Positions 1-6,966 are shown, counted from the first letter of the stretch. The stretch: DNA of 7,327 bases from JAJRRA01 sp048636595 (GCA_048636595.1 JAIVWI010000159.1:1-7327); one strand, 5' to 3'. A program made the numbers and translations. The notes: a model not told the origin generated them from the sequence alone.

Positions 1-346
1 GATGACCGGGGTCAAAGGCCAGGGGTGTGAGAGCTGGATATATCTCTTTCTTGAAATAATTTCTGAGCAATTTTCGCTGTTTGCGTTTTAACTGATCATA
101 ATGAAGGACTTTAATACCCTCCTTTTTCAATTTTGGAAGCAAGTCATTTTTCCAGCAATTATAACTTTCCTCCAGTTTTGGAAGAAGCTGCTGCCTTATC
201 AGCGTAAGGATTTCGCAGGGATATTCAAGGCGATGGCAGGGTTGCCGGTAACGATTCGTTTGCTTGACCCGCCGTTGCACGAGTTCCTGCCCCAAGCCGA
301 CAACCCGGAAGGCCCGGGCCGGGTTATTTGCTGTATCGTTGTTCAT
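1..346 (-). CDS. ppk: Polyphosphate kinase (Ppk1) fragment, 5' truncated, runs off the window
   Basis: An open frame of 115 codons starts at ATG 346-344, inside the last codons of leuD, and continues without a stop to the window edge. Ppk1 makes inorganic polyphosphate from ATP. The second half matches the end of the Ppk N domain and the start of the middle domain: residues 61-82 contain the pattern LLPKLKKEGIKVLHY, residues 88-104 a QRKLLRNYFKKEIYP stretch, and residues 104-115 read PALTPLAFDPGH, which in the family is followed by PFP. Residues 14-18 (RVVGL) may correspond to the family's VRVAGL. The usual upstream 70-100 residues with the RELSWLEFN-type and NLDEFF motifs are absent; leuD occupies that DNA. 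Residues 20-40 are rich in Arg and Gln and match poorly. Bases 61-180 are only about 34% GC. It could be a real short-start gene, a pseudogene or a rearrangement junction. The family call is fairly sure; the start is not. Confidence 0.7.
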   Translation of the reverse strand, partial: MNNDTANNPARAFRVVGLGQELVQRRVKQTNRYRQPCHRLEYPCEILTLIRQQLLPKLEESYNCWKNDLLPKLKKEGIKVLHYDQLKRKQRKLLRNYFKKEIYPALTPLAFDPGH

Positions 347-917
347 GGGCACTGATTTCCTGTTCGTTTTGCAAGATGAAGTCCAGTTGGTCGATCCCGC
401 GTGTCAGGCAGAAAACAGAGAACGGGTCCAGGGGAAAATCAAAGGTTCCATAATCCCCTACCGTCAGTTCACACCTGCCGATGTCAATGTTTACTTCGCT
501 GTCCGGGTGCTGGTGCAGATACTCGATAATGTGCGCTTCAGCAGTGACCGGAATGAGGCCGTTCTTAAGTGAATTGTTGCGGAATATATCAGCAAAACGG
601 CTGCTGATAATAGCCCGGAACCCAAAATCGAGCAGCGCCCACGGTGCGTGCTCACGGGACGATCCACAACCGAAATTACTCCCGGCTACCAACACACGCT
701 GGCGGTCCGGCTGGTGGTCAAGTAAGGGGTTATTGTCCTTTATAGTACCATCTTCGTTAAAACGCCAGGCATAGAAGCAGAATTTCCCCAGCCCTTCGCG
801 TTCTGTCGTGGTTAGAAACTGGGCCGGTATGATTTGGTCCGTGTCGATGTTATCCAGCGGAATATTGTACGTATGCGAACGTATCATGACTTCCGGTGAT
901 GTTCCCTGTTCAGTCAT
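324..917 (-). CDS. leuD: 3-isopropylmalate dehydratase small subunit
   Basis: LeuD is the swivel-domain subunit of isopropylmalate isomerase. With LeuC it converts 2-isopropylmalate to 3-isopropylmalate in leucine synthesis in the cytoplasm. At 197 residues it has normal family length. Visible motifs are NIDTDQIIPAQFL at residues 23-35, FGCGSSREHAPWAL at 82-95 (the substrate-binding loop that completes the LeuC active site), and ADIFRNNSLKNGLIPV at 109-124. The FYAWRFNEDGTI stretch at 48-59 is closer, from memory, to Bacteroidetes-type LeuD than to the classical enterobacterial form; this is an impression, not a search. The start is set by GGAGG at 928-924, six bases before the ATG. It overlaps the end of leuC by 8 bases, which points to translational coupling and matched subunit amounts. 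Its 3' end overlaps the possible ppk start by 23 bases. Confidence 0.97.
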   Translation of the reverse strand: MTEQGTSPEVMIRSHTYNIPLDNIDTDQIIPAQFLTTTEREGLGKFCFYAWRFNEDGTIKDNNPLLDHQPDRQRVLVAGSNFGCGSSREHAPWALLDFGFRAIISSRFADIFRNNSLKNGLIPVTAEAHIIEYLHQHPDSEVNIDIGRCELTVGDYGTFDFPLDPFSVFCLTRGIDQLDFILQNEQEISAHEQRYSK

Positions 918-2340
918 TGTCCGCCTCCAGGAACTGCTGCGGACTGCTTACCTTGCCGGTAATTGCGCAGGCCGCTGCCGTCAGTGGACTGGCCAGGATG
1001 GTACGGCTTAGCGGCCCCTGCCTGCCCTTGAAATTCCGGTTGCTGGTGCTGACCACCAGCTCGCCCGGTGCAGCGATATCACCGTTCATACCGATACACA
1101 TGGAGCAGCCCGGTTCACGCCATTGGGCGCCGGCCTCGGTGAAAATACGGTCCAGGCCTTCGGCTTCAGCGGCCCGGCGAACCTCTTCGGAGCCGGGAAC
1201 GACCAGGACGCGCAGGCCGTCCGCCACTTTGCGGTTTTTCATGATGCCGGCCGCGGCGCGTAGATCACTGAGTCGCGAGTTGGTGCAACTGCCAATAAAA
1301 ACCACATCCACGGATTCATCCGCCAGTGATTTGCCTGCCTGGAATCCCATGTAATCCAGTGCAGCGGCGATGGACTCATTGGCGCTGGTTGACGGTATCG
1401 CTGCATCAACAGCCACCACCATTCCGGGATGGGTGCCGTAGGTAACTGAAGGCCGGATGCGGGTGGCGTCGATGTCCACCTGCGCATCGTATGCCGCACC
1501 CGGATCTGTTTTCAGGGTCTTCCAGTCAGTCACGGCGGTATCCCAGTCCGCGCCTTTCGGAGCCATGGGCCGTCCTTCAAGGTAATCGAATGTCGTGTCG
1601 TCCGGCGCAACCATACCCGCCCGCGCACCGCATTCGATCGACATGTTGCACAGGGTCATGCGGCTGTCCATGTCCATCGCCCGGACGGCGCCGCCGTAGT
1701 ACTCGATCACTGAGCCGGTGCCGCCGTCCACACCGATTTTACCGATAATGTGCAGGATCACATCTTTGGCTGTAACGCCCGGTGCGAGTTCACCCTCGAT
1801 ACGTATTCCCAGCGTTTCCGGCTTGCTCTGCAACAGGCACTGGCTGGCCAGTACATGTCCGACCTCGGTGGTGCCGATACCGAATGCCAGCGCGCCGAAC
1901 GCCCCGTGGGTGCTGGTGTGGCTGTCACCGCAAACGATGGTCATGCCGGGCCAGGTTGCGCCGAGTTCCGGGCCCATTACGTGGATGATGCCGCGGTTGG
2001 GGCTGTCCCAGCCATGCAGGACGATGCCGTGTTCCTCGCAGTTCCGCTGCACAGTCTCTACCTGGGCCTGCGCCTGGCCGGTGACATAGTGGCGTCTGCC
2101 ATCGGCGTCAGGCGGTGAGGTTGGTGTGGAATGATCGATGGTGGCCAGGCAACGCTCTGGACGCCGCACGCGTAATCCGCGCTTTTTCAGTTCAGCAAAA
2201 GCCTGGGGGGTGGTTACCTCGTGCAAAAGGTGCAGGTCAATATAGAGAATGGCCGGTGTCTCGGCAGATTCCTCCCTGACCAGGTGGCGCTGCCACACCT
2301 TTTCGAACAGCGTTGAATCAGCCGGCGGCTTTTGCGGCAT
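910..2340 (-). CDS. leuC: 3-isopropylmalate dehydratase large subunit
   Basis: LeuC is the [4Fe-4S] subunit of isopropylmalate isomerase, an aconitase-superfamily enzyme. At 476 residues it is about ten longer than the E. coli protein. The three cluster cysteines are visible: C352 in GSCTNSR, and C412 and C415 in EPGCSMC, with the family spacing of 60 and 3. Other conserved blocks are LYIDLHLLHEVTTPQAF at 32-48, VCGDSHTSTHGAFGALAFG at 136-154, and STSNRNFKGRQG at 431-442. After the second cysteine motif the sequence reads IGMNGD rather than the common LAMNxD. The ATG is supported by GGAGG at 2351-2347, six bases upstream. It lies 52 bases after leuA, with a tiny ORF in that gap, and its stop lies inside the leuD start region. 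The product needs LeuD to be active. Confidence 0.97.
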   Translation of the reverse strand: MPQKPPADSTLFEKVWQRHLVREESAETPAILYIDLHLLHEVTTPQAFAELKKRGLRVRRPERCLATIDHSTPTSPPDADGRRHYVTGQAQAQVETVQRNCEEHGIVLHGWDSPNRGIIHVMGPELGATWPGMTIVCGDSHTSTHGAFGALAFGIGTTEVGHVLASQCLLQSKPETLGIRIEGELAPGVTAKDVILHIIGKIGVDGGTGSVIEYYGGAVRAMDMDSRMTLCNMSIECGARAGMVAPDDTTFDYLEGRPMAPKGADWDTAVTDWKTLKTDPGAAYDAQVDIDATRIRPSVTYGTHPGMVVAVDAAIPSTSANESIAAALDYMGFQAGKSLADESVDVVFIGSCTNSRLSDLRAAAGIMKNRKVADGLRVLVVPGSEEVRRAAEAEGLDRIFTEAGAQWREPGCSMCIGMNGDIAAPGELVVSTSNRNFKGRQGPLSRTILASPLTAAACAITGKVSSPQQFLEADND

Positions 2341-2343
2341 CTG

Positions 2344-2373
2344 TCACCTCCGGATTATCAGTTTTTCGTGCAT
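2344..2373 (-). other. Possible 9-codon mini-ORF ahead of leuC
   Basis: In the leuA-leuC gap, ATG 2373-2371 is preceded at 8 bases by AAGGA (2386-2382) and opens a frame reading MHEKLIIRR. It stops with TGA at 2346-2344, so its last codons cover the leuC ribosome-binding site (GGAGG 2351-2347) and it ends 3 bases before the leuC ATG. If translated it could couple leuC translation to an upstream ribosome. An ORF this short arises easily by chance, and nothing else supports it. Confidence 0.2.
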
Positions 2374-2392
2374 AAAAAAATTCCTTGCTGAC

Positions 2393-3946
2393 TCAGATGG
2401 CGGCGGCAATCCGGGGTTCTGAAAGATCTTTACCCTGGTGTTGGTGGTGCCGGTTCATGATGCTCACCATGGCCTGGGCCGAGGCTTCAACGATATCCGT
2501 GGAAACGCCGGCGCCCTGGTAGCGGCAGGGACCAATGGTGGCGCGTACCGTGGCGCGGCCCTGGGCGTCGCTGCCGGTAGAGACCGCGCTGACCTGGAAT
2601 TCTTCCACGTGCAGTTCTTCGTCGATGATTTTCCTGATCGCGTTCACAATGGCATTGACCGGGCCGTCGCCGCGGCCGCTGAATATACGCGGCGCCCCAC
2701 CGTCAAATCGCAGTTTCAGGCTGGCTTCGGCGCTCTGGTCGCTGTCATCGACTTCGGTGTGAATGGAGATGGCATCCAGGCGCCAGGGGCCAGTTTGCTC
2801 CGTTCCCAGTACCAGCGCTTCAATATCTTCGTCATAGACGCTCTTTTTACGGTCTGCCAGTTGCTTGAACTTGACGAACAGCTGTTCCATCTTTTCCCTG
2901 TCGATGGAAAATCCCAGGATTTCGAGGCGGTTGCTGAAAGCATGGCGGCCGCTGTGCTTGCCCAGCACCAGGGTGTTTTCAGGCACGCCGACCGTTTCCG
3001 GTTTCATGATCTCGTAGGTTTCCGCGTGCTTGAGGATGCCGTCCTGGTGAATGCCTGCCTCGTGGGCAAAGGCATTGCGCCCGACGATGGCCTTGTTGGG
3101 CTGAACCTGGGAACCGGTCACTGCCGAGACAACGCGGCTGGCTGGATACAGTTTCGTGGTATCGATGCCGGTCTCCAGCTTGTAGCGGTCATTGCGCGTG
3201 CGCAGCGCCATCACGACTTCCTCCAGTGAGCAGTTGCCGGCGCGTTCGCCGATGCCGTTGATGGTGCATTCCACCTGGCGCGCACCGCCCTCGATGGCGC
3301 CCAGGCTGTTGGCTACGGCCAGGCCCAGGTCGTTGTGGCAGTGGCAGCTCAGGATGACCGAATCCGGTTTGTTCAGATGGTCGCTGAGGTGCTGGTATTG
3401 CTGGCGGATTTCGCTGGGGGTGACGTAACCTACGGTGTCCGGGACATTCAATACGCGGGCCCCGGCATCGACCGCGGCCTGGAAGTATTCCACCAGGTAG
3501 TCCATTTCCGTGCGGCCCGCGTCTTCGGCGGTGATTTCAATGTCGTCAAAAAATTGCAGACCGTACTCGATGGCCCCGGTGGCCTCATCGATTATCTGCT
3601 GTTTACTCATCTTGAGCTTGTATTCACGGTGGATGGGGCTGGTGGCTATGAAAATATGCAGCCGCCCCTTGTTGGCTGTTTCCAGGGCCCGGGCTACGGC
3701 GTCGATATCGCTCCGGCGTGTGCGTGACAGGCCGCAGATGGTGGCATTCAGGCCCAGTTCGCCCACGGCCTTCACGGATTCGAAGTCGCCATCAGATGCT
3801 ACCGGGAACCCGGCCTCGATCACGTCGACACCGAGGTCCTCCAGGGTCCGCGCCACCTGCAGTTTTTCCTGCATGTTCATGGAACAGCCCGGTGACTGCT
3901 CGCCATCGCGCAGGGTCGTGTCAAAAATATGTACGTAATCAGCCAT
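2393..3946 (-). CDS. leuA: 2-isopropylmalate synthase
   Basis: LeuA condenses acetyl-CoA with 2-oxoisovalerate to give 2-isopropylmalate, the committed and leucine-inhibited step of leucine synthesis. At 517 residues it is a full-length type I enzyme. The catalytic TIM barrel opens with DTTLRDGEQSPG at residues 9-20. Metal ligands D14, H202 and H204 (in CHCHND) and N238 (in GERAGNCS) fall at the same numbers as in E. coli LeuA. The linker carries HEAGIHQDG at 295-303 and LGKHSGRHAF at 328-337. From about residue 390 comes the C-terminal regulatory domain, with GDGPVNAIVNAI at 426-437, the region that binds leucine for feedback inhibition; no loss of that domain is visible. AAGGAG at 3960-3955, eight bases before the ATG, fixes the start. 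It follows ilvC by 55 bases. Confidence 0.98.
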   Translation of the reverse strand: MADYVHIFDTTLRDGEQSPGCSMNMQEKLQVARTLEDLGVDVIEAGFPVASDGDFESVKAVGELGLNATICGLSRTRRSDIDAVARALETANKGRLHIFIATSPIHREYKLKMSKQQIIDEATGAIEYGLQFFDDIEITAEDAGRTEMDYLVEYFQAAVDAGARVLNVPDTVGYVTPSEIRQQYQHLSDHLNKPDSVILSCHCHNDLGLAVANSLGAIEGGARQVECTINGIGERAGNCSLEEVVMALRTRNDRYKLETGIDTTKLYPASRVVSAVTGSQVQPNKAIVGRNAFAHEAGIHQDGILKHAETYEIMKPETVGVPENTLVLGKHSGRHAFSNRLEILGFSIDREKMEQLFVKFKQLADRKKSVYDEDIEALVLGTEQTGPWRLDAISIHTEVDDSDQSAEASLKLRFDGGAPRIFSGRGDGPVNAIVNAIRKIIDEELHVEEFQVSAVSTGSDAQGRATVRATIGPCRYQGAGVSTDIVEASAQAMVSIMNRHHQHQGKDLSEPRIAAAI

Positions 3947-4001
3947 GATCGGCTCTCCTTTCTGGGTTCGTGTTGGGCGTCGCGGACATCATCAGCGGGT
4001 C

Positions 4002-4991
4002 TTATTCGTTGATCCAGCTCATCTGCGCACGCAGGGCGGCGCCAACTTTCTCAATCGGCTGGTCCATATCCTCCTGTTCCATGCGGCGGAAGTTCTTGAG
4101 GCCGGACTCATATTCGGCGGCCCACTCCCGGGCAAATTTGCCGCTGGTGATGTCATCGAGGACTTCTTTCATGCGTTGTTTGGTTTCAGCGTTGATGATC
4201 CGGGGGCCGCTGATGAAGTCGCCATACTGGGCGGTTTCACTGATGAACTTGTTCATCTTGGCCAGGCCGCCTTCGAACAGCAGGTCGACGATCAGTTTCA
4301 ATTCGTGCATGCATTCGAAATAGGCGACTTCGGGCTGGTAACCGGCTTCGACCAGGGTCTGGAATCCCTGCACCACCAGTTCCGTTGCGCCGCCGCACAG
4401 CACGGCCTGTTCGCCGAACAGGTCGGTTTCGGTCTCTTCCTTGAAGGTGGTCGTGATAACGCCGCCACGTGTACCACCGATGCCATGGGCATAAGCCAGG
4501 GTGCGGTCGAAGGCCTCGCCGGAAGCGTCCTGCTCAACGGCCATCAGGCTGGGCACGCCTTTGCCTTCCTGGTACTGGCGGCGGACCAGGTCGCCCGGGC
4601 CCTTGGGCGCCACCATCACCACGTCCATGTTGTCCGGTACCTTGATCTGCCCGAAGTGGATGTTGAAGCCATGCGCAAACAGGATGGACGTGCCGGGTTT
4701 TGCATTGGGCAGGATGTCCTCGGCGAACACTTTCGGCTGGACCATATCGGGCAGCAGGATGGCGATCATGTCGCCCTGGGCTGCGGCTTGCGCCGGTGTG
4801 GCAACCGTCAGTCCGTCTGCCCTGGCCTTTTCCCACGAGGGGCCGCCTTCGCGCACGCCGACGACGACATTGACGCCGCTTTCGTGAAGGTTGTTGGCGT
4901 GTGCCCGGCCCTGGCTGCCGTAGCCGATAATGGCAACTGTCTTGCCCTCAAGGGGATCTAGGCTCGCGTCTTTTTCGAAATACATGGTCAT
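4002..4991 (-). CDS. ilvC: Ketol-acid reductoisomerase, class I
   Basis: IlvC isomerises and reduces 2-acetolactate or 2-aceto-2-hydroxybutyrate to the dihydroxyacid that IlvD then dehydrates. At 329 residues it is the short class I form, with a Rossmann domain followed by a knotted helical domain. The nucleotide site is GYGSQGRAHANNL at residues 23-35. The following loop, VGVREGGPSWEKA (44-56), has R47 and S52 where NADPH-dependent enzymes hold the 2'-phosphate, so NADPH use is inferred. Catalytic H107 (AHGFNIHF), metal ligands D190 and E194 (TDLFGEQ), E226 and E230 (YFECMHE) and S251 (SETAQYG) are all present at standard class I positions. AGGAG at 5006-5002 is ten bases before the first ATG, against sixteen for the in-frame ATG two codons later, so the first is preferred. 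It lies 30 bases after ilvD, consistent with cotranscription. Confidence 0.98.
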   Translation of the reverse strand: MTMYFEKDASLDPLEGKTVAIIGYGSQGRAHANNLHESGVNVVVGVREGGPSWEKARADGLTVATPAQAAAQGDMIAILLPDMVQPKVFAEDILPNAKPGTSILFAHGFNIHFGQIKVPDNMDVVMVAPKGPGDLVRRQYQEGKGVPSLMAVEQDASGEAFDRTLAYAHGIGGTRGGVITTTFKEETETDLFGEQAVLCGGATELVVQGFQTLVEAGYQPEVAYFECMHELKLIVDLLFEGGLAKMNKFISETAQYGDFISGPRIINAETKQRMKEVLDDITSGKFAREWAAEYESGLKNFRRMEQEDMDQPIEKVGAALRAQMSWINE

Positions 4992-5021
4992 GGTGCAATT
5001 ACTCCTGGGTTGCTTGTCTGG

Positions 5022-6683
5022 TCATTTTGTTGATGGGGGAAAAGAGGTTACAGCGCCTTCCGATGCGGAAGACACCAGGTATGCGTACTTGGCCAGTGCG
5101 CCTGATGTATAGGCCGGCTTACGGGGCCGCCATTCGGAACGGCGGGATTCAAGGTCTGCATCGGTGTCGATGCTCCGTTTGTCCACGTCGATGGTTATCC
5201 TGTCGCCATTGCGCAGCAGCGCAATGGGGCCGCCGTTGGCGGCTTCCGGTGCGATGTGGCCGACCACAAAGCCGTAACTGGCGCCGCTGAAACGACCGTC
5301 GGTCATCAAGGCAACGTCGTCGCCCAGGCCCTGGCCGACCAGAGCGGCGGTCACCGCCAGCATCTCGCGCATGCCCGGGCCGCCGCGGGGGCCTTCATTG
5401 CGGATCACGATGACATCGCCTTTGTTGATTTCGCGGTTCTGCACGGCATGGAAGCATTCTTCTTCGCTTTCATAAACACGTGCCGGTCCGCTGAAGGAGA
5501 ATTCGCCATGGCCGGCCAGCTTGGCGACACAGCCCTCGGGGGCGATGTTGCCGTAGAGAATGCCGAAGCCACCTCGTGTCTCCAGTGGCCTGTCAAAGGG
5601 GACAATCACTTCCTGCCCTGGGCTTTCCACGGCTCTTGAGGCTTCTTCGAACAGGCTGTTGCCACTGACGGTCGGGGTGTCCGTCAATCGGTCCGCTTCC
5701 CTCAGCTTTTCAATGACCAACCGGGTGCCGCCGGCCAGGAACAGGTCGGGGGCCATGAAACGGCCGGCCGGTTTCAGGTCAGCGATAATCGGTGTGCGGC
5801 GGGATATTTCATCGAATTCGTCGATGTTGAAGTCGACGCCGGCCTCGCGGGCGATGGCCAGCAGGTGCAGCACGGCATTGGTGGACCCGGCGGTTGCGGT
5901 AACCACCGTGGCGGCGTTGCGCAGTGATTCATGGGTGACCATCTCGCGCGCACTCTGTCCTTCCTTGACCCGTTTCACCACCATTTCGCCGCAAGCGCGC
6001 ATGGCCTCAAGCTTGTCCGGATGTACCGCCGGAATGTCGTTCACACCCATGGGCGACAAGCCCAGCGCCGTCATCACCTGGGCCATGGTGTTGGCGGTGA
6101 ATTGTCCGCCGCATGCGCCGGCGCCGGGGCAGGCGTCCATTTCGACTGCCCTGAGTTCATCATCATCAATCTTGCCGGCGGCGCGGGCGCCCACCGCCTC
6201 GAATACGTCCTGGATGGTGATGGGTATGCCGTTGTGAGTGCCGGGCATGATGGATCCGCCGTAGATCACCATGCCGGGAATATCCAGGCGGGCCAGGGCC
6301 ATCGCAGCAGCCGGTATGGTCTTGTCGCAACCAACCAGCACGACCACTCCGTCCAGGCAATGACCCCGGGTGACCAATTCGATGGAGTCCGCCACCACCT
6401 CACGGGACATCAGGGAGCATTTCATGCCCTCCGAGCCCATCGCGATGCCGTCGGTGACGACGATGCTGCCAAACTCGACTGGCGTGCCGCCGGCGGCACG
6501 GATGCCCTCTTTCAACGGTTCAGCCAGGTCCCGCAGGTGCATATTGCATGGTGTGACATCCGACCAGGTGTTCACCACTGCGATCATTGGCTGGTAAATC
6601 TGTTTGTCATCCAGCCCGGTCGCACGGAGCATGGCGCGGGCCGGCGCCCGGTCAGGTCCTTTTTTCATTTGGTCGCTACGCAT
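5022..6683 (-). CDS. ilvD: Dihydroxy-acid dehydratase
   Basis: IlvD dehydrates 2,3-dihydroxyisovalerate and 2,3-dihydroxymethylvalerate to the 2-oxo acids that precede valine, leucine and isoleucine. It is the first gene of the operon. The 553-residue protein begins MRSDQMKKGPDRAPARAML, the N-terminus typical of the shorter, plant- and cyanobacteria-like branch rather than the roughly 616-residue E. coli type. Cysteines C46 (TPCNMHLRD), C119 (GCDKTIP) and C191 (ACGGQFTANTM) have the 73 and 72 residue spacing of the [2Fe-2S] ligands in the plant enzyme. D78, D120 and K121 (the carbamylated lysine) sit at the magnesium site, and S466 in GRFSG is the probable catalytic base. A weak GGGG (6694-6691) lies seven bases before the first ATG; the second in-frame ATG, at codon 6, would lose the conserved RSD, so the first is chosen. 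Expression probably depends on the upstream attenuator. Confidence 0.97.
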   Translation of the reverse strand: MRSDQMKKGPDRAPARAMLRATGLDDKQIYQPMIAVVNTWSDVTPCNMHLRDLAEPLKEGIRAAGGTPVEFGSIVVTDGIAMGSEGMKCSLMSREVVADSIELVTRGHCLDGVVVLVGCDKTIPAAAMALARLDIPGMVIYGGSIMPGTHNGIPITIQDVFEAVGARAAGKIDDDELRAVEMDACPGAGACGGQFTANTMAQVMTALGLSPMGVNDIPAVHPDKLEAMRACGEMVVKRVKEGQSAREMVTHESLRNAATVVTATAGSTNAVLHLLAIAREAGVDFNIDEFDEISRRTPIIADLKPAGRFMAPDLFLAGGTRLVIEKLREADRLTDTPTVSGNSLFEEASRAVESPGQEVIVPFDRPLETRGGFGILYGNIAPEGCVAKLAGHGEFSFSGPARVYESEEECFHAVQNREINKGDVIVIRNEGPRGGPGMREMLAVTAALVGQGLGDDVALMTDGRFSGASYGFVVGHIAPEAANGGPIALLRNGDRITIDVDKRSIDTDADLESRRSEWRPRKPAYTSGALAKYAYLVSSASEGAVTSFPPSTK

Positions 6684-6717
6684 AATCTTGCCCCGATATG
6701 TTCCTTATATATTCAGT

Positions 6718-6750
6718 AAAAAAAAACCCGCAATTTCTGTTGCGGGTTTT
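6718..6750 (-). terminator. Intrinsic terminator of the ilvD leader (attenuator)
   Basis: On the minus strand an 11-bp perfect stem, AAAACCCGCAA (6750-6740) with TTGCGGGTTTT (6733-6723), closes a 6-base loop and runs directly into nine T residues (6726-6718). It sits between the leader ORF stop (6774-6772) and ilvD (start 6683), so it would end transcripts before the operon unless disrupted. The opposite strand gives only four T residues after the stem, so the minus strand is the functional direction. Confidence 0.93.
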
Positions 6751-6771
6751 CAGCTTGTTTGTTGTTTTGCT

Positions 6772-6855
6772 TCAGCCTGTCCCCGCACCTCTTCCAATAA
6801 GTAGAAGCACAATAAGCGAAACCAGAATGAGGAGGCTGAGGCCACGGTTTTCCAC
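6772..6855 (-). CDS. Branched-chain amino acid leader peptide (ilvL-like)
   Basis: This 27-codon ORF begins at GTG 6855-6853, six bases after AGG (6864-6862), and reads MENRG, then LSLLILVSLIVLLLI (codons 6-20, bases 6840-6796), then GRGAGTG and TGA. The central run has eight Leu, three Ile and two Val codons in fifteen, the composition expected of a control region sensing all three end products with emphasis on leucine. Leu codons used are CTC three times, CTT three times, CTG and CTA. The ORF ends 22 bases before the terminator stem. Its translation would act in cis, and the peptide itself probably has no role. Other in-frame starts are TTG 6861 (29 codons) and ATG 6930 (52 codons); the latter lacks a ribosome-binding site and lies close to the predicted transcription start. 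The family resemblance is to E. coli IlvL in composition only. Confidence 0.85.
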   Translation of the reverse strand: MENRGLSLLILVSLIVLLLIGRGAGTG

Positions 6856-6937
6856 ATTCAACCTATGCGCGGACAGGCCACCGAGGACCCGGTAGGCAAC
6901 TTTAGTCACACTGACATTTCGCGCATGCATGCTGCGG

Positions 6938-6966
6938 ATAAAAACATAGCGAATTTTTGAAGTCAA
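6938..6966 (-). promoter_or_regulatory. Predicted sigma70 promoter of the ilvD operon
   Basis: On the minus strand TTGACT (6966-6961; five of six matches to TTGACA) is followed after 17 bases by TTTTAT (6943-6938; four of six matches to TATAAT). Transcription would start near 6931, giving a leader of about 215 bases up to the terminator, a normal length for this kind of attenuator. It is placed from sequence alone, and the -10 match is only moderate. Confidence 0.55.

Larger units (their letters stand above)
6718..6877 (-). promoter_or_regulatory. Leader RNA with alternative pairings (Leu/Ile/Val attenuator)
   Basis: Four segments can be traced on the minus strand. Segment 1, GCCTGTCCGCGCA (6878-6866), can pair with segment 2, TGCGGGGACAGGC (6787-6775), over 13 positions with one mismatch. 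Segment 2 also contains TGCGGG (6787-6782), which can pair with CCCGCA of the terminator's first arm (segment 3, 6746-6741). Segment 3 with segment 4 (6733-6723) forms the terminator. Segment 2 overlaps the last leader codons. A ribosome held at the Leu/Ile/Val codons would leave segment 2 free to break the terminator, while one reaching the stop codon would cover it and let the terminator form. The pairings are seen in the sequence; the mechanism is inferred from the enterobacterial ilv and leu attenuators. Confidence 0.82.

Noticed and set aside
302..325. GC-rich hairpin at the leuD stop (AACCCGG with CCGGGTT, 10-base loop)
   Set aside because: There is no T tract on either side, and it overlaps the possible ppk coding start, so an intrinsic terminator is not supported.
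101..355. An 84-codon plus-strand ORF opposite the ppk-like frame
   Set aside because: The opposite strand gives a recognisable Ppk1 match, while this frame has no family resemblance or clear start signal.
2438..3229. A 263-codon plus-strand ORF opposite leuA, and a similar 262-codon one at 5931-6719 opposite ilvD
   Set aside because: Both are complements of well-conserved coding sequence and show no recognisable domain of their own.
3945..4961. A 338-codon plus-strand ORF opposite ilvC
   Set aside because: It lies wholly antisense to a clearly conserved ilvC with all catalytic residues, and its translation shows only low-complexity His/Gly/Ala-rich sequence. It is a mirror frame of a GC-rich gene.
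6684..6930. T-box or other riboswitch in the ilvD leader
   Set aside because: No T-box consensus was seen, and the leader ORF with alternative pairings explains the terminator fully.
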